DNA of 64,000 nucleotides from Amycolatopsis vancoresmycina (GCF_000716785.1 NZ_JNYY01000008.1:496001-560000); one strand, 5' to 3'; shown: positions 40,505 to 49,503, counted from the first letter of the stretch. Program-made: numbers and translations. The notes: generated from the letters alone by a model not told the origin.

Positions 40505-42679
40505 GTGGCGACCTTCTTGTACCGGCTGGGCCGGTTCTCCTTCCGGCGAAAAGCGCTAGTCGCGGCCGTCTGGGCGGCCGTACTGGTGGCCCTCGGCCTG
40601 GGCGCGCTGACGCTGTCGAGCCAGCTGTCGAATTCGGTGACGATCCCGGGCACCGAATCGCAGCGGGCGATCGACCAGCTCACCGAGAAGTTCCCGCAGG
40701 CCAACGCGGGTGGCGCCACCGCGCGCGTCGTCATCGAAGCTCCGGCCGGCACCACGGTGACCGACGCGAAGGGCAAGGCCGCCGTCGAAGCACTGGTCGG
40801 GCAGCTGAAGACGGCGCCGAAGGTCACCGCCGTGGTCGACCCGTTCCAGGCGCAGTCCATCTCACCCGATCGGCGCGTCGCCCTCGCCCAGGTCAGCTAC
40901 GGAGCGAAGGCGTACGAGCTCACCGACGAGGACCGCCAGGCGCTGCAGGCCCCGGCCGACGCGGCCCGGGCGGCCGGCTTCACCGTCGAGTTCGGCGGCG
41001 ACGCCGTGCAGGGCGTGCCCGCGACCGGGGCCACCGAGGGCCTGGGCGTGGCCGTCGCCGCCGTCGTGCTGATCATCACCTTCGGCTCGCTGGTCGCGGC
41101 CGGGATCCCACTGCTCACCGCGCTGATCGGCGTCGGCACCGGGATGGGCGGCATCTTCCTCGCCTCCGGGTTCCTCGAGCTGAACTCGAACACGCCGATC
41201 CTGGCGCTGATGATCGGCCTGGCCGTCGGCATCGACTACGCGCTGTTCATCGTGTCGCGCTACCGCCACGAGCTGAGCATCGGACGCGACCCCGAAGAAG
41301 CCGCCGGACGCGCCGCGGGCACCGCCGGGTCCGCCGTCGTGTTCGCCGGGCTCACCGTCATCATCGCGCTGGCCGGGCTCACCGTGGTCGGCATCCCGTT
41401 CCTCGGCCAGATGGGCGTCGCCGCGGCCGTCACCGTCGCGATCGCCGTGCTCATCGCCCTGACGCTGCTGCCCGCGATCCTCGGATTCGCCGGGGCCCGC
41501 GTCGCCGGCGGCCGCATCCGGCTGCGCCGCAAGCCGGTCGGAACGACGCACGGCGAGCGTTGGGCGCGGTTCGTCGCCCGGCACCGGATCCCCGTGCTGC
41601 TGGTGGCGCTGGCCGGGATGGCCGTCGTCGCGCTGCCCGCGCTGAGCATGCAGCTCGGCCTGCCCAACGACAGCACCGCGGCGCCCGAGTCGACGCAGAA
41701 GAAGGCGTACGACATCGCCAGCCGCAGCTTCGGCGAAGGCTCCAACGGGCCGCTGCTGGTCGTCGTCGACGTCTCCGCAAGCGCCAACCGCCAGGCGGCG
41801 CTCGGCCAGGCCGCGGCCGGCATCCAGAAGCTGCCGGACGTCGCCGCCGTCACTCCGCCGCGTGTCAACCAGACCGGTGACACGGCATTGCTGACGGTGA
41901 TCCCGAAGAGCGGCCCGAGCAGCACGCAGACCGAGGACCTGGTGGCCGCGATCCGCGCCGAATCCGGCAAGCTGGACGCGAAGCTGGCGGTGACGGGCCA
42001 GACGGCGGCGAACATCGACGTCTCCGAGAAGCTGTCGGACGCGATGCTGCCGTACCTGGCGCTGATCGTCGGGCTGGCGTTCGTACTGCTGATGCTGGTG
42101 TTCCGGTCGGTGGTGGTGCCGCTGAAGGCGACGATCGGCTTCCTCGGCTCGGTCGCGGCGACGTTCGGCGCGGTGGTCGCGGTGTTCCAGTGGGGGTGGC
42201 TGACGGACCTGCTGGGTGTCGAGTCGACCGGGCCGATCATGAGCATGCTGCCGATCCTGCTGATCGGCGTGCTGTTCGGGCTGGCGATGGACTACCAGGT
42301 GTTCCTGGTGACGCGGATGCGCGAGGAGCACGTGCACGGCGCAGAGCCGCAGGAGGCGATGGTCACGGGCTTCCGCCACGGCGCGCGGGTGGTGGTCGCG
42401 GCGGCGCTGATCATGATCAGCGTGTTCGCCGGGTTCATCCTGGCCGAGTCGGCGCTGATCCAGTCGATCGGCTTCGCGCTGGCGTTCGGCGTGCTGGTGG
42501 ACGCGTTCGTGGTCCGTATGACGCTGGTTCCGGCGGTGATGTCCCTGCTCGGCCGTGGGGCGTGGTGGCTGCCGAAGTGGCTGGACCGCGTGCTGCCGGA
42601 CGTCGACGTGGAGGGCGAGAAGCTCACCAAGCACCTCGACGAGCCCGAGGAACGGGAACTGGTCGGCGCGAACCGCTGA
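40505..42679 (+). CDS. MMPL-family RND-type exporter
   Basis: 724 residues, GTG start. Seen: two repeated halves, each with one membrane helix, a large outer loop and five more helices. The conserved Asp-Tyr proton-relay pairs appear as VGIDYALFIVSRY in half one and LAMDYQVFLVTR in half two. Members export lipids, siderophores or drugs using the proton gradient; cargo unknown. Divergent TetR control suggests an inducible, possibly toxic, substrate. Confidence 0.94.
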   Translation: MATFLYRLGRFSFRRKALVAAVWAAVLVALGLGALTLSSQLSNSVTIPGTESQRAIDQLTEKFPQANAGGATARVVIEAPAGTTVTDAKGKAAVEALVGQLKTAPKVTAVVDPFQAQSISPDRRVALAQVSYGAKAYELTDEDRQALQAPADAARAAGFTVEFGGDAVQGVPATGATEGLGVAVAAVVLIITFGSLVAAGIPLLTALIGVGTGMGGIFLASGFLELNSNTPILALMIGLAVGIDYALFIVSRYRHELSIGRDPEEAAGRAAGTAGSAVVFAGLTVIIALAGLTVVGIPFLGQMGVAAAVTVAIAVLIALTLLPAILGFAGARVAGGRIRLRRKPVGTTHGERWARFVARHRIPVLLVALAGMAVVALPALSMQLGLPNDSTAAPESTQKKAYDIASRSFGEGSNGPLLVVVDVSASANRQAALGQAAAGIQKLPDVAAVTPPRVNQTGDTALLTVIPKSGPSSTQTEDLVAAIRAESGKLDAKLAVTGQTAANIDVSEKLSDAMLPYLALIVGLAFVLLMLVFRSVVVPLKATIGFLGSVAATFGAVVAVFQWGWLTDLLGVESTGPIMSMLPILLIGVLFGLAMDYQVFLVTRMREEHVHGAEPQEAMVTGFRHGARVVVAAALIMISVFAGFILAESALIQSIGFALAFGVLVDAFVVRMTLVPAVMSLLGRGAWWLPKWLDRVLPDVDVEGEKLTKHLDEPEERELVGANR

Positions 42680-42681
42680 GT

Positions 42682-42721
42682 CCTGGTTGTCCACAACCCC
42701 GCGGGGTTGTGGACAACCAGG
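42682..42721. terminator. Perfect 40-bp palindrome carrying two inverted DnaA-box-like sequences
   Basis: Two perfect 20-bp arms without spacer, starting 2 bp after the MMPL stop. The left arm is CCTGGTTGTCCACAACCCCG. It would fold into a very stable RNA hairpin, so a terminator is the simplest reading, although no T-run follows. It also contains TTGTCCACA (42687-42695) and its complement TGTGGACAA (42708-42716), which equal the DnaA-box consensus of high-GC actinobacteria. Binding by DnaA is untested. Confidence 0.65.
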
Positions 42722-42816
42722 CTTCGGCCGCGGGTTTTGTCGGCCGCCACCGATAGACTGGACAAGGGCACGCCCCCCGTGGAGGACCAGGGTTCCGGCA
42801 AAGTCGTTTGTGCTGG

Positions 42817-44022
42817 TCATGGGGTGATTCCGAAGAGTGTGAGTGGTCGGGTGGTGTCTCGGGCCATGTGGCGGAGGGCTGCGGCGATGCTGTTGTGGCC
42901 TTGTGTGCGCAGGGCGCTGATGGCGAGGTTGCGCAGGGAAGCCATCGCGCGGGGTCCGGTGCCGGTGCGGACGCGGGAGGCGTCTTCGCGGTAGGTGGTG
43001 TCGCGGACCCAGTGCAGCCGGTTTTCGATTTCCCAGTGTCGGCGTAGGTGGGTGGCGATGTCGGTTGGTCCGGTGCCGGCGGGCAGGCTGGTGATGCCGT
43101 AACCGGTGTGGGTTTCGCAGGTTCCGGTGGTGCGGTCGGTGCGGTAGCGGGTGAGCTGGAAGACCTGTGTGGTGGCGGGGAAGCCGAGGTCGTCGGGGGC
43201 GGGCAGGACTTCGATGGTGCGTTGTTCGAGGCGTCCGTGTCCGATTCCGGTGCTGGTGTGGTGGGTGGCCTGGGGCCAGGGCAGCGCGGTGAGCCGGGTG
43301 TGGAGGCGGTGCTGGTTTGCTTTGACGGTGAACACGTAGTCCGCGTCGCGGCGGGTGAGGTGGCGGGTCAGGCCGCGGGTGGTGTGCAGGGCGTCGGCGG
43401 TGACTACGACACCGGCGAGGTCGATGTTCTCGAGCAGGGGTGGCATCCAGCTGATTTCGCTCGTTCCCCTGGTCACGTTCTGCTGGGCCAGCACGATGCC
43501 GTCCTCATGGGTCAGCGCGGAGAGCAGGTGCACGCCCGCTCCGCCGGTGCGGGGGAATGTGCCGCGCAGGGATGTGCCGTCCACGGCGATCGCAGTCGGG
43601 CCCTCTGTGGTGGTGGCGTTGATCCAGCAGCTGATCGCGGTATCGAGGTCGTCGCCGTTGATTCCGCAGAGCACCCGCCGCACGGTGGCTTCGTCCGGGG
43701 CGATGTGCCGGTCGCGTCGGGGGTCGAACCGGGCGCCGAGGCGGGCCAGCACGCGCTGGGGTGCGTCGGCGGCCCATTCCCCGATCGCGGTGAACGACTG
43801 CGCTCCCGCAGTGACTGCGGCCGCGGCCAGCGCCGGGACGGATGCCAGTGAATGCCGCATCCCCCGCCGTTTCCGCGGGTCAGGCACCAGGGCCAGGTGA
43901 TCGCGCAGATCAGCTGCTCGATCGAGGTCGGCAGAGGCCAGTCGGGTCAGCACGGCAGGGCTGGGAGAAGATGCAACAGCAGGCACGGCTCTCTCACAGA
44001 TCATGGGCTTCGACAACCACAT
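42817..44022 (-). CDS. ISAs1-family DDE transposase
   Basis: 401 residues from ATG 44022 (or 395 from ATG 44004); the longer frame leaves the element. Seen: an N-terminal DUF4338/IS4-associated domain ending in AITAGAQSFTAIGEW-like AVTAGAQSFTAIGEW, then the DDE triad contexts IAVDGTSLRG, VVTADALHT and YREDASRV. The last carries the Glu preceded by the HWEIENRLHWVRD signature. Full length with no frameshift, so transposition may still occur. Both candidate starts sit in the loop of a 15-bp inverted repeat. Confidence 0.92.
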   Translation of the reverse strand: MWLSKPMICERAVPAVASSPSPAVLTRLASADLDRAADLRDHLALVPDPRKRRGMRHSLASVPALAAAAVTAGAQSFTAIGEWAADAPQRVLARLGARFDPRRDRHIAPDEATVRRVLCGINGDDLDTAISCWINATTTEGPTAIAVDGTSLRGTFPRTGGAGVHLLSALTHEDGIVLAQQNVTRGTSEISWMPPLLENIDLAGVVVTADALHTTRGLTRHLTRRDADYVFTVKANQHRLHTRLTALPWPQATHHTSTGIGHGRLEQRTIEVLPAPDDLGFPATTQVFQLTRYRTDRTTGTCETHTGYGITSLPAGTGPTDIATHLRRHWEIENRLHWVRDTTYREDASRVRTGTGPRAMASLRNLAISALRTQGHNSIAAALRHMARDTTRPLTLFGITP

Positions 44023-44047
44023 GATCACCACCGAGAGCCGTGCCTGC
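43979..44047 (-). promoter_or_regulatory. Inverted repeat spanning the transposase start
   Basis: GCAGGCACGGCTCTC (43979-43993) and its exact complement (44033-44047), with a 39-base loop holding both candidate start codons. A transcript entering from outside the element would contain both arms and could hide the start, while a transcript starting inside would lack the first arm. This type of protection against read-through is known for other IS families; for this one it is my inference. Confidence 0.45.
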
Positions 44048-44108
44048 CTGCAACGACACGACTTTGCCGGAGCCCTGCCCAGGGAGGGCGGGGGGTCTGT
44101 GCGGGGCC

Positions 44109-44267
44109 CTAGCTGGCGAACCAGAAGATCGCGCCGCCGATGGCGAGGAGTGCCGCGATTCCCAGCACCACCGCCATGAACTTCGCCGTCTTCCACGTCG
44201 AATAGACGCCACCCACCAAGAATCCTCCGAGCGCGAGCAAGAGGACTCCGACTACTCCGTTGTTCAC
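44109..44267 (-). CDS. Small membrane protein coupled to hisB
   Basis: 52 residues from GTG 44267, overlapping the hisB stop (GTGA). Almost wholly hydrophobic, with two membrane segments (about 5-22 and 30-50). Function unknown. The last gene of the operon; the insertion sequence ends 31 bp beyond it. Confidence 0.7.
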   Translation of the reverse strand: MNNGVVGVLLLALGGFLVGGVYSTWKTAKFMAVVLGIAALLAIGGAIFWFAS

Positions 44268-44863
44268 AGAACGCCCTTCGTCGACGGGATGCCGCCCGCC
44301 CTCGGGTCCGGCTCCGTCGCCGCTCGCAGTGCTCGGGCCACCGCCTTGTACTCCGCCTCCGCGATGTGGTGCGGGTCGCGGCCGTGGATCACCCTTACGT
44401 GCAGCGCGATCTGGGCGTGGAACGCCAATGAATCGAACACGTGCCGCGTCAACACGAACGGATAGTTTCCGCCGATCGTGAACGTGGTGAACTGCTCCGG
44501 CTCGCCCACGTGCACGCAGTACGGGCGGCCCGAGACGTCGATCGCCGCGTGGGCCAGGGTTTCGTCCATCGGGATCCATGCGTCGCCGAAGCGGCGGATG
44601 CCGCTCTTGTCGCCCAGGGCCTGGCGGATCGCCTGGCCCAGCACGATCGCCGTGTCCTCCACCGTGTGGTGGGCGTCGATGTGGACGTCGCCGGTGGCCT
44701 CGACCTTGAGGTCCAGGGAACCGTGGACGCCGAACGCCGTCAGCATGTGGTCGTAGAACGGGACGCCGGTCGAGATCTCGACCTCGCCCGTTCCGTCGAG
44801 GTCCAGCTGCACGAAGATCGAGGACTCCTTGGTGGTCCGTTCGACCTTGCCGATGCGGGTCAT
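44264..44863 (-). CDS. hisB: Imidazoleglycerol-phosphate dehydratase
   Basis: 199 residues; sixth-to-seventh step, dehydrating IGP to imidazole acetol phosphate. Seen: metal-binding motifs DAHHTVED and DPHHIAEAEYKA with their paired His, and GVPFYDHML. Monofunctional, without the HolPase domain found in enterics. ATG overlaps the hisC stop (ATGA). Confidence 0.97.
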   Translation of the reverse strand: MTRIGKVERTTKESSIFVQLDLDGTGEVEISTGVPFYDHMLTAFGVHGSLDLKVEATGDVHIDAHHTVEDTAIVLGQAIRQALGDKSGIRRFGDAWIPMDETLAHAAIDVSGRPYCVHVGEPEQFTTFTIGGNYPFVLTRHVFDSLAFHAQIALHVRVIHGRDPHHIAEAEYKAVARALRAATEPDPRAGGIPSTKGVL

Positions 44864-45960
44864 CGCGAGACTTCCTTACTCGCCTCGAGGAAGGCGTCGT
44901 TCTCTTCCGGGGTGCCGATGCTCACGCGCAGGTGACCCGGGATGCCCGGGTCGCGGATCAGCACCCCGCGATCCAAATAGGACTGCCAAGCGGCCGAAGG
45001 CGAGGCAAACCGTCCGAAGAGGACGAAGTTCGAGTCGCTCGGCACCGGGTCGTAACCCAGCCCTGCCAACGCCTCCACGACGCGGTCGCGTTCCGCGGCC
45101 AGCTTGTGCACACTGTCCAAAGTGGCGTCCGCGTGGCGCAGGGCCGCCCGGGCCGCCGCCTGGGTGAGGCGCGAGAGGTGGTACGGCAGGCGCACCAGCT
45201 GCAACGCGTCGACCACCGCCGGGGCCGCCGCCAGGTAGCCGAGCCGGCCGCCGGCGAACGCGAACGCCTTGCTCATCGTGCGGGAGACGATCAACGACGA
45301 CGGGTAGTCCGCCAGCAGCTCGACCGCGCTCGGCTGCGACGAAAACTCCGCGTATGCCTCGTCGACCACCACGATCCCGGTCGCCGCGTCCAGCACGGCA
45401 CGCAGCTCGGACAGCGGGATCGAGCCACCGGTCGGGTTGTTCGGGCTCGTGACGAACACGATGTCCGGCCGCCGGGAAGCGATGACCTCGGCCGCCGCGG
45501 CCGTGTCCAGGGTGAAGTCGTCGCGGCGCGGCGCCGGGACCCACTCGGTGCGGGTGCCGGACGCGATGATCGGGTGCATCGAGTACGACGGCTCGAAGCC
45601 CAGCGCGCTGCGCCCGGGGCCGCCGAACGCCTGCAGGATCTGCTGCAGCACCTCGTTGGACCCGTTCGCCGCCCAGACGTTCGCCTCCGACAGCACCACC
45701 CGCGTCGACACGCTCAGGTAGTCCGCCAGGTCCTGGCGCAGCGCCACCGCGTCACGGTCCGGGTAGCGGTGCAGCTCGGCAGCCTCCGCACGGACCGCCT
45801 CCGCGACATCCGCGACCAGCGAAGGCGGCGGCGGGTACGGGTTTTCGTTGGTGTTGAGCCGGACCGGGACGTCCAGCTGCGGTGCCCCGTAGGGCGACTT
45901 GCCGCGCAGGTCCTCGCGCAGCGGCAGCTGGTCCAGGGTGACCTCTTCGCCGATCGTCAT
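44860..45960 (-). CDS. hisC: Histidinol-phosphate aminotransferase
   Basis: 366 residues. PLP enzyme, class I/II fold. Seen: NENPYPPP, GSNEVLQQ, TSPNNPTG, DEAYAEF and the Schiff-base Lys in SRTMSKAFAFAGGRLGY. ATG shares one base with the hisD stop (TGATG). Confidence 0.97.
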   Translation of the reverse strand: MTIGEEVTLDQLPLREDLRGKSPYGAPQLDVPVRLNTNENPYPPPPSLVADVAEAVRAEAAELHRYPDRDAVALRQDLADYLSVSTRVVLSEANVWAANGSNEVLQQILQAFGGPGRSALGFEPSYSMHPIIASGTRTEWVPAPRRDDFTLDTAAAAEVIASRRPDIVFVTSPNNPTGGSIPLSELRAVLDAATGIVVVDEAYAEFSSQPSAVELLADYPSSLIVSRTMSKAFAFAGGRLGYLAAAPAVVDALQLVRLPYHLSRLTQAAARAALRHADATLDSVHKLAAERDRVVEALAGLGYDPVPSDSNFVLFGRFASPSAAWQSYLDRGVLIRDPGIPGHLRVSIGTPEENDAFLEASKEVSR

Positions 45961-47282
45961 CAGAGCGAACCTCCGAAGCGCGCGGTGACGGCCTCGCCGT
46001 GCGCGGGCAGGTCCTCGGCGTCGGCCAGCGCGACGACGCGGCCGGCGATCTCGCGCAGCGCGTCCTCGCTGTAGTCCACGACGTGGATGCCCTTGAGGAA
46101 GCTCTGCACGGACAGGCCCGAGGAGTGGCGGGCGAACCCGCCGGTGGGCAGCACGTGGTTGGACCCGGCGCAGTAGTCGCCGAGCGACACCGGGGCGTAC
46201 GCGCCGACGAAGATCGCGCCCGCGTTGCGGACCCGGGCCGCGACCGCGCGCGCGTCCGCCGTCTGGATCTCCAGGTGCTCGGCGGCGTAGGCGTCGACGA
46301 CCCGCAGCCCGTCATCCACTGTGGACACCAGGATGATGCCGGACTGCTTGCCCGCCAAGGCTTCGGCGACCCGCGAACTGTGCTTCGTCGCGGCGACGCG
46401 GTTCACCAGTTCCTGGTCGACCGCGTCGGCCAGCTCGGCCGACGTCGTCACCAGGACGCTCGCGGCCAGCGGGTCGTGCTCCGCCTGGCTGATCAGGTCG
46501 GCGGCGACGTGCACCGGGTCGGCGGTCTCGTCGGCCAGGATGGCGATCTCGGTCGGCCCGGCTTCGGCGTCGATGCCGATCAGGCCGCGCAGGAGCCGCT
46601 TCGCCGCGGTCAGGTAGATGTTGCCCGGGCCGGTGACGATGTCGACCGGGGCCAGCTCGGCGCCGTCGGTGTCCGTGCCGCCGTACGCCAGCAGCGCGAC
46701 GGCCTGCGCGCCGCCGGCGGCCCACACCTCGTCGACGCCGAGCAGCTCGGCCGCGGCGAGGATGGTCGGGTGCGGCAGCCCGCCGAACGCGGCCTGCGGC
46801 GGCGAACAGACGACCAGCGACCCGACGCCGGCGATCTGCGCCGGGACGACGTTCATCACCACGGTCGAGGGGTACACGGCCAGCCCGCCCGGCGCGTACA
46901 GACCGACGCGCTCGACCGGCACCCACTTCTCGGTGACCGAGCCGCCCTCGACGACGGTGGTCGTGACGTCGGTGCGGCGCTGCTCGGCGTGCACCTTCCT
47001 GGCCCGGGTGATCGACTCCTCGAGCGCGGCGCGCACGGCCGGGTCCAGCTGTTCCAGAGCCTGCGTCAGCGCGGCACGCGGTACCCGCACGGAGGACGGC
47101 CGGACCTTGTCGAACTTCTCGGTGTACTCGAGGACGGCTTCGACACCGCGGTCGCGGACCGCCTCGACCACCGGGCGCACGTGATGCAGCGCCGCGTCCA
47201 CGTCGTATTCGGCGCGGGGCAGCGTGGCGCGCAGTTCGGCGGCGGTCGGGACCTGCCCGCGCAGGTCGGTGCGGTTCAACAT
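45960..47282 (-). CDS. hisD: Histidinol dehydrogenase
   Basis: 440 residues. NAD-dependent two-step oxidation of histidinol to histidine, zinc enzyme. Seen: GLYAPGGLAVYPSTVVMN, EAGPTEIAILADE, ISQAEHDPLA with the zinc His, and GDYCAGSNHVLPTGG. First gene of hisD-hisC-hisB; the promoter must lie in the 84-bp gap to the divergent nitrilase gene. Confidence 0.97.
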   Translation of the reverse strand: MLNRTDLRGQVPTAAELRATLPRAEYDVDAALHHVRPVVEAVRDRGVEAVLEYTEKFDKVRPSSVRVPRAALTQALEQLDPAVRAALEESITRARKVHAEQRRTDVTTTVVEGGSVTEKWVPVERVGLYAPGGLAVYPSTVVMNVVPAQIAGVGSLVVCSPPQAAFGGLPHPTILAAAELLGVDEVWAAGGAQAVALLAYGGTDTDGAELAPVDIVTGPGNIYLTAAKRLLRGLIGIDAEAGPTEIAILADETADPVHVAADLISQAEHDPLAASVLVTTSAELADAVDQELVNRVAATKHSSRVAEALAGKQSGIILVSTVDDGLRVVDAYAAEHLEIQTADARAVAARVRNAGAIFVGAYAPVSLGDYCAGSNHVLPTGGFARHSSGLSVQSFLKGIHVVDYSEDALREIAGRVVALADAEDLPAHGEAVTARFGGSL

Positions 47283-47366
47283 GCCCTCCAGGGTACGAGG
47301 TCACACTGGGACGCCCGTCGGCGATACTCCCCGGTGACGGCCGATCCCAGCATGCAGGAGGCAGCG

Positions 47367-48161
47367 GTGGCGCGAATCGCGTTGTGCCAGGTCAACTCGG
47401 GTGACGATCCGGAGGCGAACCTGAAGCTGATTCGCTCCGGGGTGGAGGCCGCGGTGGCGGACGGCGCGCGGATCGTCGTGTTCCCCGAAGCGACCATGGC
47501 GCGCTTCGGACGGCCGCTCGAGCCGGTCGCGGAGCCCCTGGACGGGCCGTGGGCGTCGGCGGTGGCCGCGGTGGCGGCCGAGCACGACGTGGTCGTCGTC
47601 GTCGGCATGTTCACCCCCGCGGACGACGGGCGGGTCCGCAACACGCTGCTGGTCACCGGCGGCGGGCACCACCGCGGCTACGACAAGATCCACCTCTACG
47701 ACGCGTTCGGGTTCGCCGAGTCCGACACGGTGGCGCCCGGCACCACGGCGACGACGTTCGAGCTGGACGGCGTCGTCTTCGGCGTCGCGACCTGCTACGA
47801 CGTCCGGTTCCCGGAGCTGTTCCGCGCCCTGGCCGACGACGGCGCCGACGTCGTGCTGCTGCCGGCGTCCTGGGGCGCGGGCGAGGGCAAGCGCGAGCAG
47901 TGGGAGGTGCTGGTGCGGGCGCGCGCCCTGGACTCGGGCTGCTGGGTGCTGGCGTGCGGCCAGGCCGACCCGGCGGCGACGGGCGTCACGGTCAACCCGA
48001 AGGCGCCGACGGGGATCGGCTACTCGCTGGCCGCGGACGGCTTCGGCCGGGTGGCGGCCGCCGCGGGCGCGGGCACGGAGACCTTGCTGGTCGACGTGGA
48101 CCCGGCGGTGTCGGCCAAGGCCCGCGCCGCCACCGGAGCCTTGGCCAACCGGCGCCTCTAG
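47367..48161 (+). CDS. Nitrilase-superfamily carbon-nitrogen hydrolase
   Basis: 264 residues from GTG 47367 behind AGGAGG; an upstream ATG (47352) lacks a site. Seen: the catalytic triad E41 (VVFPEATM), K107 (YDKIHLYD) and C143 (ATCYDVRFPE). This is the omega-amidase/NIT-like group that hydrolyses small amides such as deaminated glutathione; substrate not provable. Overlaps a convergent response regulator by 4 bp. Confidence 0.9.
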   Translation: MARIALCQVNSGDDPEANLKLIRSGVEAAVADGARIVVFPEATMARFGRPLEPVAEPLDGPWASAVAAVAAEHDVVVVVGMFTPADDGRVRNTLLVTGGGHHRGYDKIHLYDAFGFAESDTVAPGTTATTFELDGVVFGVATCYDVRFPELFRALADDGADVVLLPASWGAGEGKREQWEVLVRARALDSGCWVLACGQADPAATGVTVNPKAPTGIGYSLAADGFGRVAAAAGAGTETLLVDVDPAVSAKARAATGALANRRL

Positions 48162-48796
48162 CGCAACAGGCCCTCGCGGATGGCGACGCGCACGAAGCCC
48201 GCGCGCCGCCGTTCGCCGGTCTTGTCGCGGATGCGGTCCAGGTAGGACCGCACCGTGCGGACGCTGATGTTGAGGATCTCCGCCACGTCGACGTCCCGCT
48301 CCCCCGCCGCCACCAGGCGCAGCACCTGCTTTTCGCGCTCCGACAGCACGATCTTCGGGCCCGCGTGGCGCTCCTCGCTGTCCTGGATGATCATCCCGGC
48401 CAGCGTCGGCGACACGTACGCGTTGTCGTCGGCGATCGTGCGGATCGCGCGCAGGAGCTCGTCGCCGTCGACGTCCTTCGACAGGAAGCCCTTCGCGCCC
48501 GCCTGCATCGCGCCGAGCACCTCCGGCTGTTCCGCGTGCGCGGACACCACCAGCACCTTGTGCCCCATCTGCCCCACCTCCAGGACCGCGGCCGCGTCCT
48601 GGACGCCCCGCAGCTTGAGGTCGAGGACGACGACGCTGCCGGACGGCTGGTCCTGGACCGCGAACCGGGCCACCGAGTCGGCGACCGCGCCGAGCTCGAT
48701 GTCCGGCGCTTCGGTCAGCACGCGGGTCAGCGCGTACCGGTAGAGCGGGTGGTCCTCGATCACCCCGACCGGGATGCGCCGCGCGGAGTCGCTCAT
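48158..48796 (-). CDS. NarL/LuxR-family response regulator, copy 1
   Basis: 212 residues from ATG 48796, overlapping the stop of copy 2 (ATGA). Seen: receiver domain with acidic pair E14/D15, phospho-acceptor D59 in VVLDLKLRG and K in SKDVDGDEL, then a LuxR HTH (LSEREKQVLRLVAAGERDVDVAEILNISVRTVRSYL, about 153-188). No kinase gene is adjacent. Strongly similar in sequence to copy 2, a tandem duplication. Confidence 0.93.
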   Translation of the reverse strand: MSDSARRIPVGVIEDHPLYRYALTRVLTEAPDIELGAVADSVARFAVQDQPSGSVVVLDLKLRGVQDAAAVLEVGQMGHKVLVVSAHAEQPEVLGAMQAGAKGFLSKDVDGDELLRAIRTIADDNAYVSPTLAGMIIQDSEERHAGPKIVLSEREKQVLRLVAAGERDVDVAEILNISVRTVRSYLDRIRDKTGERRRAGFVRVAIREGLLR

Positions 48797-49503
48797 TTGC
48801 GGCCGCCGCGCCGGGGGCCCGCGCCGCCGATCAGGCCGCGGCGGATGGCCTCCTTGACCAGCCCCGGCCGCCGCCGCTCGCCGGTCTTGTCGCGGATGCG
48901 GTCGAGGTAGCCGCGGACCGTGCGGACGCCGATGCCGAGGATCAGCGCGATGTCGACGTCCCGCTCCCCCGCGGCCACCAGCCGCAGCACCTGCTCCTCG
49001 CGCGGGGACAGCTCGGCTTCGGCCGACACGGCGGGCCGGTCGGCGTTGTCCTTCATGATCATCCCGGCGACCACGGCCGAGACGTACGCGCCGCCGCCGG
49101 CGACCGTCCTGATCGCGATCAGCAGCTCGTCGGCGTCGACGTCCTTCGACAGGAACCCGCGCGCCCCCGCCGCGATCGCGCCGAGCACGACCTCCGGCTC
49201 GGCCTGGGCGGACACCACGAGCACGTGGTGCCCGAGCTCGCACACCTCCAGCACGGCCGCCGCCCCGGCGACACCGGGGAGACCGAGGTCGAGCAGGACC
49301 ACGCTGCCCGGTGGCTGCCGGTGCACGTGGAACCGGGCGACCGAGTCGACGACCGCGCCGAGCTCGACGAAGTCCGCCTCGGCCAGCACACGTTCCACGG
49401 AGACGCGGTACAGCGGGTGGTCTTCGATGACCGCGACCCGGACCCGCCCCTGGTCCAGCTCACCCTCGGTCGGACGCTCTTCTGTCATGTGCACGACTTT
49501 CAC
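48793..49503 (-). CDS. NarL/LuxR-family response regulator, copy 2
   Basis: 236 residues from GTG 49503; ATG 49488 is equally possible. Seen: receiver with E27/D28 and D72 in LLDLGLPG, then LuxR HTH LSPREEQVLRLVAAGERDVDIALILGIGVRTVRGYL. The stop of eccB (49500) overlaps this start region, so it may be co-transcribed with the ESX gene and regulate secretion; this is inference. Confidence 0.92.
   Translation of the reverse strand: MKVVHMTEERPTEGELDQGRVRVAVIEDHPLYRVSVERVLAEADFVELGAVVDSVARFHVHRQPPGSVVLLDLGLPGVAGAAAVLEVCELGHHVLVVSAQAEPEVVLGAIAAGARGFLSKDVDADELLIAIRTVAGGGAYVSAVVAGMIMKDNADRPAVSAEAELSPREEQVLRLVAAGERDVDIALILGIGVRTVRGYLDRIRDKTGERRRPGLVKEAIRRGLIGGAGPRRGGRK

Larger units (their letters stand above)
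42788..44077. mobile_element. ISAs1-family insertion sequence
   Basis: About 1290 bp bounded by 20-bp inverted repeats: CAGGGTTCCGGCAAAGTCGT at 42788-42807 and the complement at 44058-44077, with 19 of 20 bases matching. It holds one transposase gene on the minus strand, which reads as intact. No flanking target duplication of 8-10 bp was found by eye (cgtggaggac versus cccagggagg), so the insertion may be old or rearranged. It lies between the MMPL gene and the end of the hisDCB operon. Confidence 0.9.

Noticed and set aside
42778..44087. Target-site duplication around the insertion sequence
   Set aside because: The 10 bp on each side (cgtggaggac and cccagggagg) do not match; a shared CCAGGG is partly inside the terminal repeat.
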